Shown here piece after piece: positions 49,904 through 61,042 of a stretch of DNA of 64,000 bases (its first letter is position 1; the number at the start of each line of letters is the position of its first letter). Both the position numbers and the translations under genes were made by a program. This DNA comes from Pseudomonas putida. GTDB taxonomy: Bacteria; Pseudomonadota; Gammaproteobacteria; Pseudomonadales; Pseudomonadaceae. The notes beneath the pieces were generated by a model, which saw only the letters and a program-made list of their open reading frames with translations, was not told the origin of the DNA and ran no database searches. The DNA lies in assembly GCF_016406145.1 (NCBI RefSeq), contig NZ_CP066306.1:434001-498000 (forward strand), read 5' to 3'.

Positions 49904-52469
49904 CTCAAGCGCAAGGCCGGAATCGCTTGGCGAGTACCTGGCCCACCTCCCACTGAGCGATGAGCAGCGCGCGGAACTCGCCAGTTGCACCTCGTTCAGT
50001 GAGTTGCACCAACGTCTGGCGGGCAATGCGACCGCCACCACCACCGAGGCCGTGCAGGCCTCGGTGGGCCCGCGCCTGACTGTAGGTAGCGCGGCCGAAC
50101 TGGAAGATGCCGAGATGCTCGGCGTCGACGGCAGCGGCCGGCTTTGCCTGAAGATCGCACCGCCGATCAAGCGTACCCGGGTCGTGCCCGAGCCATGGCG
50201 CACCAATGTGCTGATCCGCATGTGGCGGCGCATGACCGGCCGTACCAACGCGCCGCAGCCGCCCAAGCGCGAGCTGCCTCCGGCGCGCTGGCGCACGGTC
50301 GGCTCGATCCGCCGCTATATCCTGCTGACCCTCATGATCGGCCAGACGCTCGTCGCCGGCTGGTACATGAAAGGTATCCTGCCTTACCAGGGCTGGTCGT
50401 TCGTCGACCTCGACGAAGTGGTCAATCAGCCGCTATGGGACACCGTGGTGCAGGTATGGCCGTATGCGTTGCAGACGTCCATCCTGATACTCTTCGGCAT
50501 CCTTTTCTGCTGGGTGTCGGCGGGTTTCTGGACCGCGCTGATGGGCTTCCTCGAGCTGCTCACCGGCCGTGACAAATACCGTATCTCCGGCAGCAGTGCC
50601 GGTAGCGAGCCGATCGCCCCTGAAGCACGTACCGCGCTGGTGATGCCTATTTGCAACGAAGACGTGCCGCGCGTGTTCGCAGGGCTGCGGGCGACATTCG
50701 AGTCGGTCGCAGCCAGCGGCAACCTCGACCGTTTCGATTTCTTCGTGCTCAGCGATACCAACGACACTGACATTGCCGTGGCCGAGCAACAGGCCTGGCT
50801 GGACGTGTGCCGTGAGACCAAAGGCTTCGGCCGCATCTTCTACCGCCGCCGCCGCCGTCGCGTGAAGCGCAAGAGCGGCAACCTCGACGACTTCTGCCGT
50901 CGCTGGGGTGGCGAATACAAGTACATGGTCGTGCTCGACGCCGACAGCGTCATGAGTGGCGAGTGCCTGAGCAGCCTGGTACGCCTGATGGAGGCCAACC
51001 CGGACGCAGGCATCATCCAGACTGCGCCCAAAGCGTCGGGTATGGACACGCTGTATGCACGCATGCAGCAGTTCGCCACCCGCGTGTACGGCCCGCTGTT
51101 CACCGCCGGCCTGCACTTCTGGCAACTGGGCGAGTCGCACTACTGGGGGCACAACGCGATCATCCGCATGAAGCCTTTCATCGAGCACTGCGCCTTGGCG
51201 CCGTTGCCGGGCAAGGGCGCCTTCGCTGGCGCGATCCTTTCCCACGACTTCGTCGAAGCGGCGCTGATGCGCCGTGCCGGCTGGGGCGTGTGGATTGCCT
51301 ATGACCTGCCGGGCAGCTATGAAGAGCTGCCGCCGAACCTGCTCGACGAGCTCAAGCGCGACCGCCGCTGGTGCCACGGCAACCTGATGAACTTCCGCCT
51401 GTTCCTGGTCAAGGGCATGCACCCGGTGCACCGTGCGGTGTTCCTCACGGGCGTGATGTCTTACCTGTCGGCGCCGCTGTGGTTCTTCTTCCTGGTGCTG
51501 TCGACCGCGCTGCTGGCAACCAACACGCTGATGGAGCCGCAATACTTCATCGAGCCGTACCAGCTCTACCCGCTGTGGCCGCAGTGGCACCCGGAGAAGG
51601 CTGTGGCGCTGTTCTCCACCACCATCGTGCTGCTGTTCCTGCCCAAGCTGCTCAGTATCATCCTGATCTGGGCCAAGGGCGCGGTCGAGTTTGGCGGGCG
51701 GATCAAGGTCACCCTGTCGATGCTGATGGAGATGCTGTTCTCCATGCTGCTGGCGCCAGTGCGGATGATCTTCCACACCCGGTTCGTGCTGGCCGCATTC
51801 CTCGGCTGGGCTGCGACCTGGAACTCGCCGCAGCGCGACGACGACTCCACCCCGTGGAGCGAGGCGGTACGTCGCCATGGCCCGCAAACCCTGTTGGGTA
51901 TTGCCTGGGCGGCGCTGGTGGCGTGGCTGAACCCGAGCTTCCTGTGGTGGCTGGCGCCGATCGTTGGTTCGCTGGTGCTGTCGATCCCGGTTTCGGTGAT
52001 ATCCAGCCGTACACGCCTGGGCTTGGCAGCCAAGGACGAGAAGCTGTTCCTGATCCCTGAGGAGTACGCAACACCCCAGGAGCTGCTCGCCACCGACCAG
52101 TACACCCACGAGAACCGCTGGCACGCCCTGCACGACGGCTTTGTCCGCGCTGTGGTTGACCCTCGGCAGAACGCCCTGGCCTGTGCCATGGCCACTGCCC
52201 GTCATGGCCAGGCAGCACCGATCGAGGCGATGCGCGCCGAGCGCCTTGCCAAAGCGATCGAGGTCGGGCCCAAGGGGCTGGACCTGGGTACTCGCCTTGC
52301 CTTGCTGAGCGACCCGGTCGCCTTGGCGCGCCTGCATGCGCAGGTATGGGCCGAGCACAATGCCGCCTGGATCGACGTGTGGCGTGCATCGATCAACAAC
52401 GACCCACATTCGCCGTTGTTGCCGTTGCACCCGGCGAACGAGGCACAACCTAGCCTGGTTGGCGCCTGA
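49896..52469 (+). CDS. opgH: Glucans biosynthesis glucosyltransferase OpgH
   Basis: Inner-membrane GT2 glucosyltransferase polymerising UDP-glucose into the beta-1,2-glucan backbone, and in enterics a nutrient-dependent division regulator. 857 residues, usual length. N-terminal cytoplasmic part, TM near 140-160 ([17 protein letters not shown]), then a GT2 domain: [19 protein letters not shown], the FFVLSDTND segment, [13 protein letters not shown] (D-x-D), [26 protein letters not shown] and [10 protein letters not shown] (the R/QxxRW motif), followed by several C-terminal membrane helices. Confidence 0.96.
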   Translation: MSNSSARPESLGEYLAHLPLSDEQRAELASCTSFSELHQRLAGNATATTTEAVQASVGPRLTVGSAAELEDAEMLGVDGSGRLCLKIAPPIKRTRVVPEPWRTNVLIRMWRRMTGRTNAPQPPKRELPPARWRTVGSIRRYILLTLMIGQTLVAGWYMKGILPYQGWSFVDLDEVVNQPLWDTVVQVWPYALQTSILILFGILFCWVSAGFWTALMGFLELLTGRDKYRISGSSAGSEPIAPEARTALVMPICNEDVPRVFAGLRATFESVAASGNLDRFDFFVLSDTNDTDIAVAEQQAWLDVCRETKGFGRIFYRRRRRRVKRKSGNLDDFCRRWGGEYKYMVVLDADSVMSGECLSSLVRLMEANPDAGIIQTAPKASGMDTLYARMQQFATRVYGPLFTAGLHFWQLGESHYWGHNAIIRMKPFIEHCALAPLPGKGAFAGAILSHDFVEAALMRRAGWGVWIAYDLPGSYEELPPNLLDELKRDRRWCHGNLMNFRLFLVKGMHPVHRAVFLTGVMSYLSAPLWFFFLVLSTALLATNTLMEPQYFIEPYQLYPLWPQWHPEKAVALFSTTIVLLFLPKLLSIILIWAKGAVEFGGRIKVTLSMLMEMLFSMLLAPVRMIFHTRFVLAAFLGWAATWNSPQRDDDSTPWSEAVRRHGPQTLLGIAWAALVAWLNPSFLWWLAPIVGSLVLSIPVSVISSRTRLGLAAKDEKLFLIPEEYATPQELLATDQYTHENRWHALHDGFVRAVVDPRQNALACAMATARHGQAAPIEAMRAERLAKAIEVGPKGLDLGTRLALLSDPVALARLHAQVWAEHNAAWIDVWRASINNDPHSPLLPLHPANEAQPSLVGA

Positions 52470-52478
52470 CCGACTCTG

Positions 52479-52498
52479 GGGCCGCTATGCGGCCCTTT
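52479..52498 (+). terminator. Terminator after opgH
   Basis: GGGCCGC-TAT-GCGGCCC-TTT; directly followed by a second hairpin TCGCCGGC-TT-GCCGGCGA (52498-52515). The remaining bases to 52684 hold the next gene's leader. Confidence 0.7.
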
Positions 52499-52643
52499 CG
52501 CCGGCTTGCCGGCGACAGGGTTTTCCAATCTTTCTCATCCCCTCGGATTTTGGCCAACAAAGTCCCCCCCGGCTCTAGGTCCCAGGGCCGCCATGCGTTA
52601 GCATCCCTCTCCGATAAGCCACGCCGGCCGGTACGGCCGTGCC

Positions 52644-52651
52644 AACAATAA
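52644..52651 (+). promoter_or_regulatory. Candidate Hfq/Crc motif in amino-acid ABC leader
   Basis: AACAATAA (AAnAAnAA) 33 bases before the start of the binding-protein gene. Confidence 0.4.
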
Positions 52652-52684
52652 GATTCGCTACTTTTCTTGCTAGGGGACTTGGTG

Positions 52685-53485
52685 ATGATGAAGAAATACC
52701 TTTCGCGACTGCTGGTCGGCGTCACGGCGCTGGTCGCGGTGGCCTCGGCCCAGGCCGGTGCCATCGACGACGCGGTCAAACGCGGTACTTTGCGGGTGGG
52801 CATGGACCCGACCTACATGCCGTTCCAGATGACCAACAAGCGCGGCGAGATCATCGGCTTCGAAGTCGATATCCTCAAAGCCATGGCCAAATCCATGGGC
52901 GTCAAGCTGGAGACCGTCTCCACCGCCTATGACGGCATCATCCCGGCACTGCTGACCGACAAGTTCGACATGATCGGCAGCGGCATGACCCTAACCCAGG
53001 AACGCAACCTGCGCCTGAATTTCAGCGAACCCTTCATCGTGGTTGGCCAGACCCTGCTGATCCGCAAAGATCTGGCGGGCGAGATCAAGTCGTACAAAGA
53101 CCTGAACAACGAGAAGTACCGCATCACCTCCAAGCTCGGTACCACCGGCGAAATGGTCGCCAAAAAGCTGATCGCCAAGGCCACTTACCACGGCTACGAC
53201 AACGAGCAGGAAGCGGTGATGGACGTGGTCAACGGCAAGGCTGATGCCTTTGTTTACGATGCGCCGTACAACGTGGTGGCGGTCGATAAGGCCGGTGCCG
53301 GCAAGCTGCTGTTCCTCGAAGAACCCTTCACCTACGAGCCGCTGGCTTTCGGCTTGAAGAAGGGCGATTACGACAGCATCAACTTCATCAACAACTTCCT
53401 GCACCAGATCAAGCACGACGGGACCTACGATCGTATCCACGACAAGTGGTTCAAGAACAAGGACTGGCTGAAGGAAATGGAATAA
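52685..53485 (+). CDS. Amino-acid ABC transporter, periplasmic binding protein
   Basis: 266 residues, family 3 solute-binding protein. Signal peptide MMKKYLSRLLVGVTALVAVA ending at AQA. Mature region begins with TLRVGMDPTYMPFQMTNKRG, then IIGFEVDILKAMAKSMG, TAYDGIIPALLTDKFDMIGS, ITSKLGTTGEMVAKKL and GKADAFVYDAPYN, the normal ligand cleft layout with an arginine in TQERNLRLNFSEPF. Substrate cannot be read from sequence. The gene precedes the permease by 111 bases holding a repeat palindrome. Start could also be the next Met (52688). Confidence 0.93.
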   Translation: MMKKYLSRLLVGVTALVAVASAQAGAIDDAVKRGTLRVGMDPTYMPFQMTNKRGEIIGFEVDILKAMAKSMGVKLETVSTAYDGIIPALLTDKFDMIGSGMTLTQERNLRLNFSEPFIVVGQTLLIRKDLAGEIKSYKDLNNEKYRITSKLGTTGEMVAKKLIAKATYHGYDNEQEAVMDVVNGKADAFVYDAPYNVVAVDKAGAGKLLFLEEPFTYEPLAFGLKKGDYDSINFINNFLHQIKHDGTYDRIHDKWFKNKDWLKEME

Positions 53486-53490
53486 GAAGT

Positions 53491-53580
53491 AGCTTCAAGC
53501 CGCAAGCTGCAAGCTGCTAAGGGAGGTGGGCCCATACGCGGTCTGGTTTTCCTTGCAGCTTGTAGCTTGCGGCTTGCCGC
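53491..53580. repeat. AAGCTGCAAGC-family inverted repeat between SBP and permease genes
   Basis: Left arm AAGCCGCAAGCTGCAAGCTG (from 53497) pairs with right arm TTGCAGCTTGTAGCTTGCGG. Same words as at 10227 and 55296. It can form a long stem in the polycistronic mRNA. Confidence 0.75.
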
Positions 53581-53596
53581 TTTCTGGAGTAACCCC

Positions 53597-54559
53597 GTGA
53601 TCAAACACAAGAAAGCCCAATGGCCCTGGCATGCGCTGACGGCGCTGGTTCTGGTGGGCCTGGCGATCAGCCTGTACCTGGCTACCTCGATGATTTCCTA
53701 CGAGTGGCGCTGGAACCGCGTACCACAATACTTTGCCTACAAGGCCGAGGACGTGCAGCGTGCCAGCGATTACGGCACGGTGCAGGACATCGTCGTCTCT
53801 GGCGATAACGCCCGCGTTACGCTCAAGGATGAGAACGGCGGTGAGCAGGTGCTCGATGTGGCCAAGGACAGCCTGCAACTGAGCCGCGGTGACGATGTGG
53901 CCGAAGGTGATCAGGTCGGCGTCACCCGTCACTGGGCTGCTGGCCCACTGGCCTGGGGCCTGTGGACCACCTTGTGGATCTCGGTGGTGTCCGGCGCGTT
54001 GGGCCTGGTGATCGGCCTGTTTGCCGGGTTGTGCCGGTTGTCGAACAACCCGACCCTGCGCGACCTTTCAACCGTCTATGTCGAACTGGTGCGCGGCACT
54101 CCGCTGCTGGTGCAGATTTTCATCTTCTACTTCTTCATCGGTACCGTGCTCAACCTGTCCCGTGAGTTCGCCGGGGTGGCGGCGCTGGCGCTGTTCACCG
54201 GTGCTTACGTGGCCGAGATCGTGCGTGCCGGCGTGCAGTCGATCGCCAAGGGGCAGAATGAGGCAGCCCGCTCGCTCGGCCTTAACGCCAGCCAGTCGAT
54301 GCGCCACGTGATCCTGCCGCAGGCCTTCAAGCGCGTACTGCCTCCGCTGGCCGGGCAGTTCATCAGCCTGGTCAAGGACACCTCGCTGGTCTCGGTGATC
54401 GCCATCACCGAACTGACCAAGAGCGGCCGTGAGGCCATCACCACGTCGTTCTCGACATTCGAGATCTGGTTCTGCGTGGCAGGCCTGTACCTGCTGATCA
54501 ACCTGCCGCTGTCGCATTTGGCCAGCCGGCTCGAGCGGAGGCTTGCGCAAAGTGATTGA
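53597..54559 (+). CDS. Amino-acid ABC transporter permease
   Basis: HisM/GlnP-type inner-membrane permease. GTG at 53597 after CTGGAGTAACCCC gives 320 residues. First helix [19 protein letters not shown], then an unusual ~90-residue hydrophilic, beta-like loop (about 36-125; [32 protein letters not shown]), then the standard permease core with [20 protein letters not shown], and the EAA loop [20 protein letters not shown]. Single permease gene, so a homodimer is inferred. It overlaps the ATPase gene by eight bases. Confidence 0.93.
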   Translation: MIKHKKAQWPWHALTALVLVGLAISLYLATSMISYEWRWNRVPQYFAYKAEDVQRASDYGTVQDIVVSGDNARVTLKDENGGEQVLDVAKDSLQLSRGDDVAEGDQVGVTRHWAAGPLAWGLWTTLWISVVSGALGLVIGLFAGLCRLSNNPTLRDLSTVYVELVRGTPLLVQIFIFYFFIGTVLNLSREFAGVAALALFTGAYVAEIVRAGVQSIAKGQNEAARSLGLNASQSMRHVILPQAFKRVLPPLAGQFISLVKDTSLVSVIAITELTKSGREAITTSFSTFEIWFCVAGLYLLINLPLSHLASRLERRLAQSD

Positions 54560-55286
54560 AGTCCGTGACCTTTTGAAAGTGTTCGACACCCGAGGCCAGG
54601 TAGTGCGTGCGGTGGACAACGTCACCACCCAGGTAGCCAAGGGTGAAGTGGTCGTGGTGCTTGGCCCGTCGGGGTCCGGCAAGTCTACGTTCCTGCGCTG
54701 CCTCAACGGCCTGGAGCATTTCGACGAGGGCCATGTGGCCATCAACGGGCTGCGGTTGGAAGACCCGAAAACCGACATCAATGCCTACCGCCGCGAAGTC
54801 GGCATGGTGTTCCAGCATTTCAACCTGTTCCCGCACATGACGGTGCTGGAGAACCTGTGCCTGGCGCAAAAGGTCGTGCGCAAGCGTGGTAAGGCCGAGC
54901 GTGAGGCCAAGGCGCGGGCGTTGCTGGAAAAGGTAGGTATCTCGGAGAAGGCCAATGAGTACCCGTCGCGGCTTTCCGGTGGTCAGCAACAACGGGTGGC
55001 GATTGCCCGTGCGCTGGCAATGGAGCCTAAGGTGATGCTGTTCGACGAGCCGACCTCGGCGCTCGACCCGGAAATGGTCGGTGAAGTATTGGACGTGATG
55101 AAGACCTTGGCCCAGGAAGGCATGACCATGGTCTGCGTGACCCATGAAATGGGCTTTGCCCGCGAAGTGGCCGACCGCGTGCTGTTCTTCGATCACGGCA
55201 AGTTGCTGGAAGATTCGGCGCCTGCGGCGTTCTTTGCCTCGCCGAAGGATCCACGGGCGCAAGCGTTCCTGCGCCAGGTGCTCTGA
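54552..55286 (+). CDS. Amino-acid ABC transporter ATP-binding protein
   Basis: Cytoplasmic ATPase powering the transporter. I prefer the GTG at 54552 (GGAGG ten bases upstream; 244 residues, [11 protein letters not shown]) to the TTG at 54543. Walker [10 protein letters not shown] (about 38-46), Q-loop [11 protein letters not shown], signature [15 protein letters not shown], Walker [15 protein letters not shown], and H-loop CVTHEMGFA. Polar amino-acid (PAAT) type. Confidence 0.95.
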   Translation: MIEVRDLLKVFDTRGQVVRAVDNVTTQVAKGEVVVVLGPSGSGKSTFLRCLNGLEHFDEGHVAINGLRLEDPKTDINAYRREVGMVFQHFNLFPHMTVLENLCLAQKVVRKRGKAEREAKARALLEKVGISEKANEYPSRLSGGQQQRVAIARALAMEPKVMLFDEPTSALDPEMVGEVLDVMKTLAQEGMTMVCVTHEMGFAREVADRVLFFDHGKLLEDSAPAAFFASPKDPRAQAFLRQVL

Positions 55287-55295
55287 AAGCAGCAG

Positions 55296-55400
55296 CAAGC
55301 TACAAGCTACAAGCCGAGCGGTGATGGACGGTCCATGGCGTTCGGCTTTAGCTTGTGGCTTGAAGCTTGAAGCTTGAAGCTTGAAGCTTGAAGCTTGAAG
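55296..55400. repeat. AAGC repeat element with six CTTGAAG tandem units
   Basis: CAAGCTACAAGCTACAAGC at 55296-55314 faces a right part that ends in six perfect 7-bp units CTTGAAG (55359-55400). The array stops three bases from the chemoreceptor stop codon. It lies between two converging genes and may act as their terminator. Confidence 0.85.
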
Positions 55401-55403
55401 CTT

Positions 55404-57347
55404 TCAGAGGCTGAAACGCCCGACCATCCCTCGCAGCTGCTGCCCCAGGTGCTCCAGCTCGCCGCTTGAAGCTGCCGTTTGTTCACTGGCCGCACTGGTC
55501 TGGTCCGACGCATCGCGCACGCTGATTACACTGCGGTTTATCTGTTCGGCCACCACACTCTGTTCCTCGCTCGCCGTGGCAATCTGCTGGTTCATGCCCT
55601 GGATGCTCGACACCGTATCGGTGATCTGGCTCAAGGCATCCCCGGCCTTGCGGCTCAGCTCGACACTTTGCTCGGTCAGGCGTTTGCTGTTGTCGAGCAG
55701 GCTGGTCACCTCGTCGGTGCCGCTGTGCAAGCTTTCGATCAATTGCTCGATCTCCTCCGTGGACTGCTGCGTGCGTTGGGCCAAGCCGCGAACTTCGTCA
55801 GCCACCACGGCAAAGCCACGCCCGGCCTCACCAGCTCTGGCGGCTTCGATGGCGGCGTTTAACGCCAACAGGTTGGTTTGCTCGGAGACCGATTTGATCA
55901 CATCGAGAATGCTGCCGATTCGCTGGCTTTCGCCCGCCAAATGCTGCATTGCCGCCAGGCAATCGTCCATTTGCCTGGCCAGTTGCTCGATACGGCCTAT
56001 GGCCTCGGTCACCACCTGATCGCCCTGCTGGGCCTGCTGGTCGGCGTTGGTTGCCGCCAATGAAGCTTGTTCGGCGTTCTGCGCTACTTCCTGGACCGTG
56101 GCGCTCATCTGGTTCATGGCAGTGGCGACCTGATCGGTTTCGTCGCGTTGCTGGCTGATGCGCAGCTTGGTGTCCTCGCTGCTGGCTGCCAGTTGCGTGG
56201 CGGCCTGTGACAGATGGCCGACGCCTTGATCGATACCGCCGATCAGCTCGCGCAGGCTCAGGGTCATTTCCTGCATGCTGGCCTGCAACTGGCCCATTTC
56301 GTCACGACGATCCACAGGCTCCACCTGGCTCAGGTCACCCCGGGCGATGCGTGCTGCTACCGCCAGGGTCTGGCGTAGCGGCTGGGTGATCTGCAAGGTG
56401 ATCAGCCAGCCGGCCGCTACGCCCACCAGCAAGGCCAGCACCGCAACGCTGGTCAACAGCGAGCGGGCGGCCAGTGCTTCGCTGTCGCGCTGCTCGACCT
56501 TCCTTTTACTCAACTCCAGGCTCACAGCACGCAGTTCGTTGCCCATCTGCTCCATGTCGTTCTGCAACTGCTCGACACTCAGGGCGGCGCGTCGGTACTG
56601 CTCGAGGCTGGCGCGGTATTTCCCCAGTTCCACGCCGGGTTGCTCCATCACTGCACGCGAAAGGCCCAAGGGGGCAAGGGCCTGGATCAGCTGCCCCAGG
56701 CTTTTGTCGGCAGCGTCCAGCGCTGCCTGGCCAACCTTGGCGAAGTCCTCCAGCGGCACAAAGGTGTACGCCGGCACCAGGCTTTGCTGGTTGGCGCCGT
56801 CCACATGCCGGGTGAGGCTGTCCATCAGGCCCAGCAGGCCGCTTTGCTGGCTGTCGGCGGGCATCTTCAGCAGGGCCTGGGTTTCCAGTTCGTCGATGAC
56901 GCCGTTGAGCTTTTGCTCCTGCGCCTGCATGGCCTCGCGCAATCCACGTCGGCTTTCAACGGTGCGCTGCAAGGTGGCGAAATTTTCGTGCAGGCGCTGC
57001 AGCAGTTGCAGCTTCTGGCCCAGCATCTGGCGCGACTCATCGACACTGCTGCGTTGCTGCAGCGTGGTCAGCATGGCGTCGAGTTGTTGCAGGATGCGGG
57101 TGATCTGCGCTTTGCTGGCATCATCGGCCAGCACCCTGTAGGTGATGCGCTCGGCGCGCAGGTCCTTGACCAGATCATTGATCCGGCCAATTTCGCTGAG
57201 CTGCTCCGAGCGCGTAATGGCATCGTCCAGGGCGCGCCAGCCGCTGGCGGCAGTGGCCACGGTGAGCAGCAGTACCACGGCAAAACCCAGAGCGAGCTTG
57301 GCGCCGACGCTGATGTTGCCAATCCTGCGGTTGAGGTAGCCGAACAT
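55404..57347 (-). CDS. Methyl-accepting chemotaxis protein with HBM ligand domain
   Basis: 647 residues. TM1 near residues 15-35 ([21 protein letters not shown]), a purely helical periplasmic domain of about 250 residues (helical bimodular type: [30 protein letters not shown] split), TM2 about 290-315, HAMP ([18 protein letters not shown]) and the signalling domain with tip [23 protein letters not shown] receptors of P. putida sense organic acids such as TCA intermediates or citrate; ligand here unknown. Tandem with a related receptor gene upstream. Confidence 0.92.
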   Translation of the reverse strand: MFGYLNRRIGNISVGAKLALGFAVVLLLTVATAASGWRALDDAITRSEQLSEIGRINDLVKDLRAERITYRVLADDASKAQITRILQQLDAMLTTLQQRSSVDESRQMLGQKLQLLQRLHENFATLQRTVESRRGLREAMQAQEQKLNGVIDELETQALLKMPADSQQSGLLGLMDSLTRHVDGANQQSLVPAYTFVPLEDFAKVGQAALDAADKSLGQLIQALAPLGLSRAVMEQPGVELGKYRASLEQYRRAALSVEQLQNDMEQMGNELRAVSLELSKRKVEQRDSEALAARSLLTSVAVLALLVGVAAGWLITLQITQPLRQTLAVAARIARGDLSQVEPVDRRDEMGQLQASMQEMTLSLRELIGGIDQGVGHLSQAATQLAASSEDTKLRISQQRDETDQVATAMNQMSATVQEVAQNAEQASLAATNADQQAQQGDQVVTEAIGRIEQLARQMDDCLAAMQHLAGESQRIGSILDVIKSVSEQTNLLALNAAIEAARAGEAGRGFAVVADEVRGLAQRTQQSTEEIEQLIESLHSGTDEVTSLLDNSKRLTEQSVELSRKAGDALSQITDTVSSIQGMNQQIATASEEQSVVAEQINRSVISVRDASDQTSAASEQTAASSGELEHLGQQLRGMVGRFSL

Positions 57348-57486
57348 GGCAAGTCTCCATCCAGTTGAGTAGGGGAGCCATGCCGGCGTTTTGCTGGCAT
57401 GACACCCCTGCCCATCGGCGGAAGGCTTGTAGGACTTGACCTGAGAATTGGGTAGGAAATTTCAGCAGCGCGTGTGGGAATCCACA

Positions 57487-57522
57487 CTGGCCCCACCGCT
57501 GGCTCGCCGGCGATGGGGCCAG
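57487..57522. terminator. REP-like hairpin between the two HBM receptor genes
   Basis: CTGGCCCCA pairs with TGGGGCCAG, with inner GCTGGC/GCCGGC; just after the stop of the receptor at 57530. Confidence 0.6.
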
Positions 57523-57529
57523 TACGGGA

Positions 57530-59446
57530 TTACAGCCTGAAGCGCCTTACCAGGTCCTGCAGGTGCGTGCCCAGCCGCGCAAGCTCGACACTGGAGCTGG
57601 CCGTCTCCTCACTCGCCGCTGAAGTCTGGTCGGAGATATCCCGCACATTGATCACGCTGCGATTGATCTCCTCGGCGGTAGCACTCTGCTGTTCGGCGGC
57701 CGTGGCAATCTGCTGGTTCATCGCCTGGATCGACGACACGGTTCGGGTGATGGTCTCCAGTGAAGTGCCCGCGCGGCGGGTCAGCTCGACGCTGCTGTCG
57801 GTGAGCTGGCGGCTGGCGTCCATCACGCTGGCCACCCGCTGCGTTCCGCTTTGCAAACCGGCGATCAGCTCTTCGATCTCTTCGGTGGACTGTTGGGTAC
57901 GCTGCGCCAGGCTGCGCACTTCGTCGGCGACTACGGCGAAGCCACGGCCGGCCTCACCGGCCCGCGCCGCTTCGATAGCGGCATTGAGAGCCAGCAGGTT
58001 GGTCTGCTGGGCCACCGACTTGATCACATCCAGCACGCTGCCGATCTTGTCGCTTTCGGCCTTGAGCTGGTTCATCGCCTCGCTGGAGTTGACCACTTCA
58101 CCGGCAAGGCGCTCGATTTGTGCCACGGCTTCGCTGACAACCCGATCACCTTCACGCGCCTGTTGGTCGGCCATGAGCGCCGCTTCAGAGGCTTGCTCAG
58201 CGTTACGTGCCACTTCATGCACGGTGGCAGCCATTTCGTTCATGGCGGTAGCAACCTGGTCGGTTTCGACCTTTTGATTGTTGACCCCGGCGCTGGTCTG
58301 TTCGGTTACCGCCGAAAGCTCTTCGGCGGCGCTGGCGATCTGCGTGACACCGTCACCGATACCACCGATCAGTTCGCGCAGGCCCTGGGTCATGCGCTGC
58401 ATGCTGGCTTGCAACTGCCCCAACTCGTCGCGGCGGGTTGTCACAAGGTCCTGGCGCAGGTCGCCGTTGGCCACGCGCTCGGCGGCGGCCAGTGTCTGGC
58501 GCAGCGGGACGATGATCTGCCGAGTGATGGCCCAGGCCGCGAGCAGGCCCAGCACCAACGCCAGTGCCGTGGCTGAGGCAAGCAGGGCCTTCGCCTTGCG
58601 CGAGCCTGCATCGCGGACTTCTGTCTGTGAAACCGTCATCTTCTGGCTGTTATCCATCAGCACGGTGCCTTGATCAGTCATCACTTGCAGGGCCTGATCG
58701 CTGGCCGATTGCGCGCTACCGAACTGGTTGACCGCATCGCGGTAAGCGGCGAGGGCCGACATCGAGTCATCGAGGCTGGCGGCATATTCGGCGGGCAGCT
58801 TGGCCGGTAGCGCCTTGAGGTTGGTCATGGCCTGGTCGATGGCGTTGAGCGCAGTCTGCTGGTAGTTCGCATCACCACTGTAGGTGTAGCCGCGCACCTG
58901 GAAGCGTGCTTGCTGTATCAAGGCACTTACCTCTACCGTGCTCTGGTAGGGCGTGATATCGCCGGCTTGCAGCAGGCGCTCCTGGACCCTGCTGGTAAGC
59001 TCGGCTGCCTTGTCGGCACTGTCACCCAGTACGCTTCGGCTGGCTTCGCGTCGTTGCCCGGCCTGCTTGAGGTCAGCGAAAGCTTGCTGATATTTGCGCA
59101 CGGCCTCCTGCTGTTGCTGCAGGCGCTGATGATCGACGGGTTGCTCGATCTGGCCGAGCATGATGCTGATCTGGCGGTCGAGGCCAGCGAGGGCTTTTTC
59201 CAGTTCGCCGATCGCCGCTTCGTTGCGATCGCGCTGGTAATGCTGGCGCGCGATGCGCAGTTCCTGGGTGCCCTGACTGATGACCGAAATATTGCCCAGC
59301 TTGTCACCACGGTCGATGATGCTGTCCATACCTTGCCAGCCTGTGAAGGTGATGGCCAGGGTCAGTAGCAGTACCAGGCCAAAGCCCAGCCCCAGTTTGC
59401 GATTGACGCTCACATTTCCCAGCGTTTCGGTAACCCATCGGAACAT
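57530..59446 (-). CDS. mcpQ: Methyl-accepting chemotaxis protein with HBM domain, McpQ-like
   Basis: 638 residues: N-terminal [20 protein letters not shown] helix, all-helical periplasmic HBM-type domain about 38-285 ([36 protein letters not shown]), second TM ([20 protein letters not shown]), HAMP ([10 protein letters not shown]), and signalling domain ([20 protein letters not shown]). Its position next to rsmE matches my memory of P. putida McpQ, a receptor for citrate and citrate-metal complexes. The symbol therefore rests on synteny and domain type, not on an alignment. Confidence 0.85.
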   Translation of the reverse strand: MFRWVTETLGNVSVNRKLGLGFGLVLLLTLAITFTGWQGMDSIIDRGDKLGNISVISQGTQELRIARQHYQRDRNEAAIGELEKALAGLDRQISIMLGQIEQPVDHQRLQQQQEAVRKYQQAFADLKQAGQRREASRSVLGDSADKAAELTSRVQERLLQAGDITPYQSTVEVSALIQQARFQVRGYTYSGDANYQQTALNAIDQAMTNLKALPAKLPAEYAASLDDSMSALAAYRDAVNQFGSAQSASDQALQVMTDQGTVLMDNSQKMTVSQTEVRDAGSRKAKALLASATALALVLGLLAAWAITRQIIVPLRQTLAAAERVANGDLRQDLVTTRRDELGQLQASMQRMTQGLRELIGGIGDGVTQIASAAEELSAVTEQTSAGVNNQKVETDQVATAMNEMAATVHEVARNAEQASEAALMADQQAREGDRVVSEAVAQIERLAGEVVNSSEAMNQLKAESDKIGSVLDVIKSVAQQTNLLALNAAIEAARAGEAGRGFAVVADEVRSLAQRTQQSTEEIEELIAGLQSGTQRVASVMDASRQLTDSSVELTRRAGTSLETITRTVSSIQAMNQQIATAAEQQSATAEEINRSVINVRDISDQTSAASEETASSSVELARLGTHLQDLVRRFRL

Positions 59447-59546
59447 GTTCGACTCCCCGGTAAACTTGGCAGCACAGATTATTGTTGTGTTGCCTAGGCA
59501 TCGGCCTGCGCCGGGGAAACTTGATGGGAAAAACCTGACCCGCCTG

Positions 59547-60254
59547 TCAGAAAATCCTTGAGAGCAAGGCTGTTACGGCGGTTTCCACACGCAGGATGCG
59601 GTCACCCAACTGAACTGGCGCGAGCCCTGCTTTGCCCAGCAGTTCGACTTCGTAGGGGATCCAGCCACCCTCGGGGCCAATGGCCAGTGTTACCGGGCCT
59701 TCGACGGCGCGCGGGCACGCGGGGTAGGGGCCGGGGTGGCCAACCAGGCCCAGGGTGCCGTCGACGATGGCGGGCAGGCGGTCTTCGACGAACGGTTTGA
59801 AGCGCTTTTCGATGACCACCTCGGGCAGCACCGTGTCGCGAGCCTGTTCCAGGCCCAGTATCAGGTTGTCGCGGATGCACTCGGGGTTGAGGAACGGCGT
59901 CTGCCAGAAGCTTTTCTCGACCTTGTAGCTGTTGACCAGGATCAACCGCTGTACGCCCAGCGTGGCGACGGTCTGGAACAGCCGGCGCAGCATTTTCGGC
60001 CGCGGCACGGCAAGCACGAGGGTCAGCGGCAGCTTGGCCGGCGGAGGCTGGTCGAAGCCGACTTCAAGCTCGGCTTCGTGCTGTGCCAGGCGTACCACGG
60101 TGGCGGTGCCCATCAGGCCATTGATGCGGCCCACGCGCAGGCTGTCGCCCACCACCACGCGGTGAATCTCCTGCATATGGGTGAAGCGCCGATCGGCAAG
60201 GACGACGCGGTCGGCCGACACGAAGTCGGCCTCTTCAAGAAGCAACAGATTCAC
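59547..60254 (-). CDS. rsmE: 16S rRNA (uracil(1498)-N3)-methyltransferase
   Basis: SPOUT methyltransferase modifying U1498 of 16S rRNA. 235 residues. PUA-like N-terminus ([16 protein letters not shown]), [21 protein letters not shown], the SAM-knot motifs [17 protein letters not shown] and [17 protein letters not shown] at the end. Start overlaps the tatC stop by four bases, so it is the distal gene of the hisIE-tatABC run. Confidence 0.96.
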   Translation of the reverse strand: MNLLLLEEADFVSADRVVLADRRFTHMQEIHRVVVGDSLRVGRINGLMGTATVVRLAQHEAELEVGFDQPPPAKLPLTLVLAVPRPKMLRRLFQTVATLGVQRLILVNSYKVEKSFWQTPFLNPECIRDNLILGLEQARDTVLPEVVIEKRFKPFVEDRLPAIVDGTLGLVGHPGPYPACPRAVEGPVTLAIGPEGGWIPYEVELLGKAGLAPVQLGDRILRVETAVTALLSRIF

Positions 60255-61042
60255 GGCTGGGTCGCTGGTGGCTGGTCGTTGGGGTCGTTTGCCGTGTCAT
60301 CTTCGGCGTGGCTGCGCTTGCGGATCAGGCTGCCACACAGCACGCCGATCTCGAACAGCAGCCACATGGGCACGGCGAGCAAGGTCTGCGAGAAGATGTC
60401 GGGCGGGGTCAGGATCATGCCGACCACGAAGCAGCCGATGATCACGTAGGGACGGATTTTCTTCAGGTATTGCACGTCGACTACGCCGATCCACACCAGC
60501 AGCACCACCGCTACCGGGATCTCGAAGGCAACACCGAAGGCGAAGAACAATGTCATGACGAAGTCCAGATAACTGGAAATGTCGGTCATCATCGACACAC
60601 CTTCCGGCGTGGCGCTGGCGAAGAAGCCGAAGATCAGCGGGAACACCAGGAAGTAGGCGAAGGCCATGCCGGCATAGAACAGGAAGATGCTCGACACCAG
60701 CAACGGAATGGCGATGCGCTTTTCGTGGCGATACAGGCCAGGCGCGATAAAACCCCAGATCTGCTGCAGGATGAACGGGATCGCCAGGAACAGCGAAACG
60801 ATCATGGTCAGCTTGAACGGCGTGAGGAACGGCGAGGCCACGTCGGTGGCAATCATCGTGGCGTTTGCCGGCAAGTGCTCGCGCAGTGGGGCCGAGACCA
60901 AGGTGTAGATCTGCTGGGCGAAGGAGAACAGCCCGGCAAAAATAAGGAAGATGGCGGCCACGCAGCGCAGCAGGCGGGTGCGCAGTTCGGTCAGGTGCGA
61001 GACCAGCGGCATGGGCTGGTCGTCTTGCGGTTTTTCGCTCAT
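60251..61042 (-). CDS. tatC: Twin-arginine translocase subunit TatC
   Basis: Six-helix inner-membrane receptor for folded proteins with twin-arginine signal peptides. 263 residues. Family segments [20 protein letters not shown] at the N-terminus, [36 protein letters not shown] and FGVAFEIPV with the conserved glutamate. A charged cytoplasmic C-terminus ends in [16 protein letters not shown]. It overlaps tatB and rsmE by four bases each. Confidence 0.97.
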   Translation of the reverse strand: MSEKPQDDQPMPLVSHLTELRTRLLRCVAAIFLIFAGLFSFAQQIYTLVSAPLREHLPANATMIATDVASPFLTPFKLTMIVSLFLAIPFILQQIWGFIAPGLYRHEKRIAIPLLVSSIFLFYAGMAFAYFLVFPLIFGFFASATPEGVSMMTDISSYLDFVMTLFFAFGVAFEIPVAVVLLVWIGVVDVQYLKKIRPYVIIGCFVVGMILTPPDIFSQTLLAVPMWLLFEIGVLCGSLIRKRSHAEDDTANDPNDQPPATQP

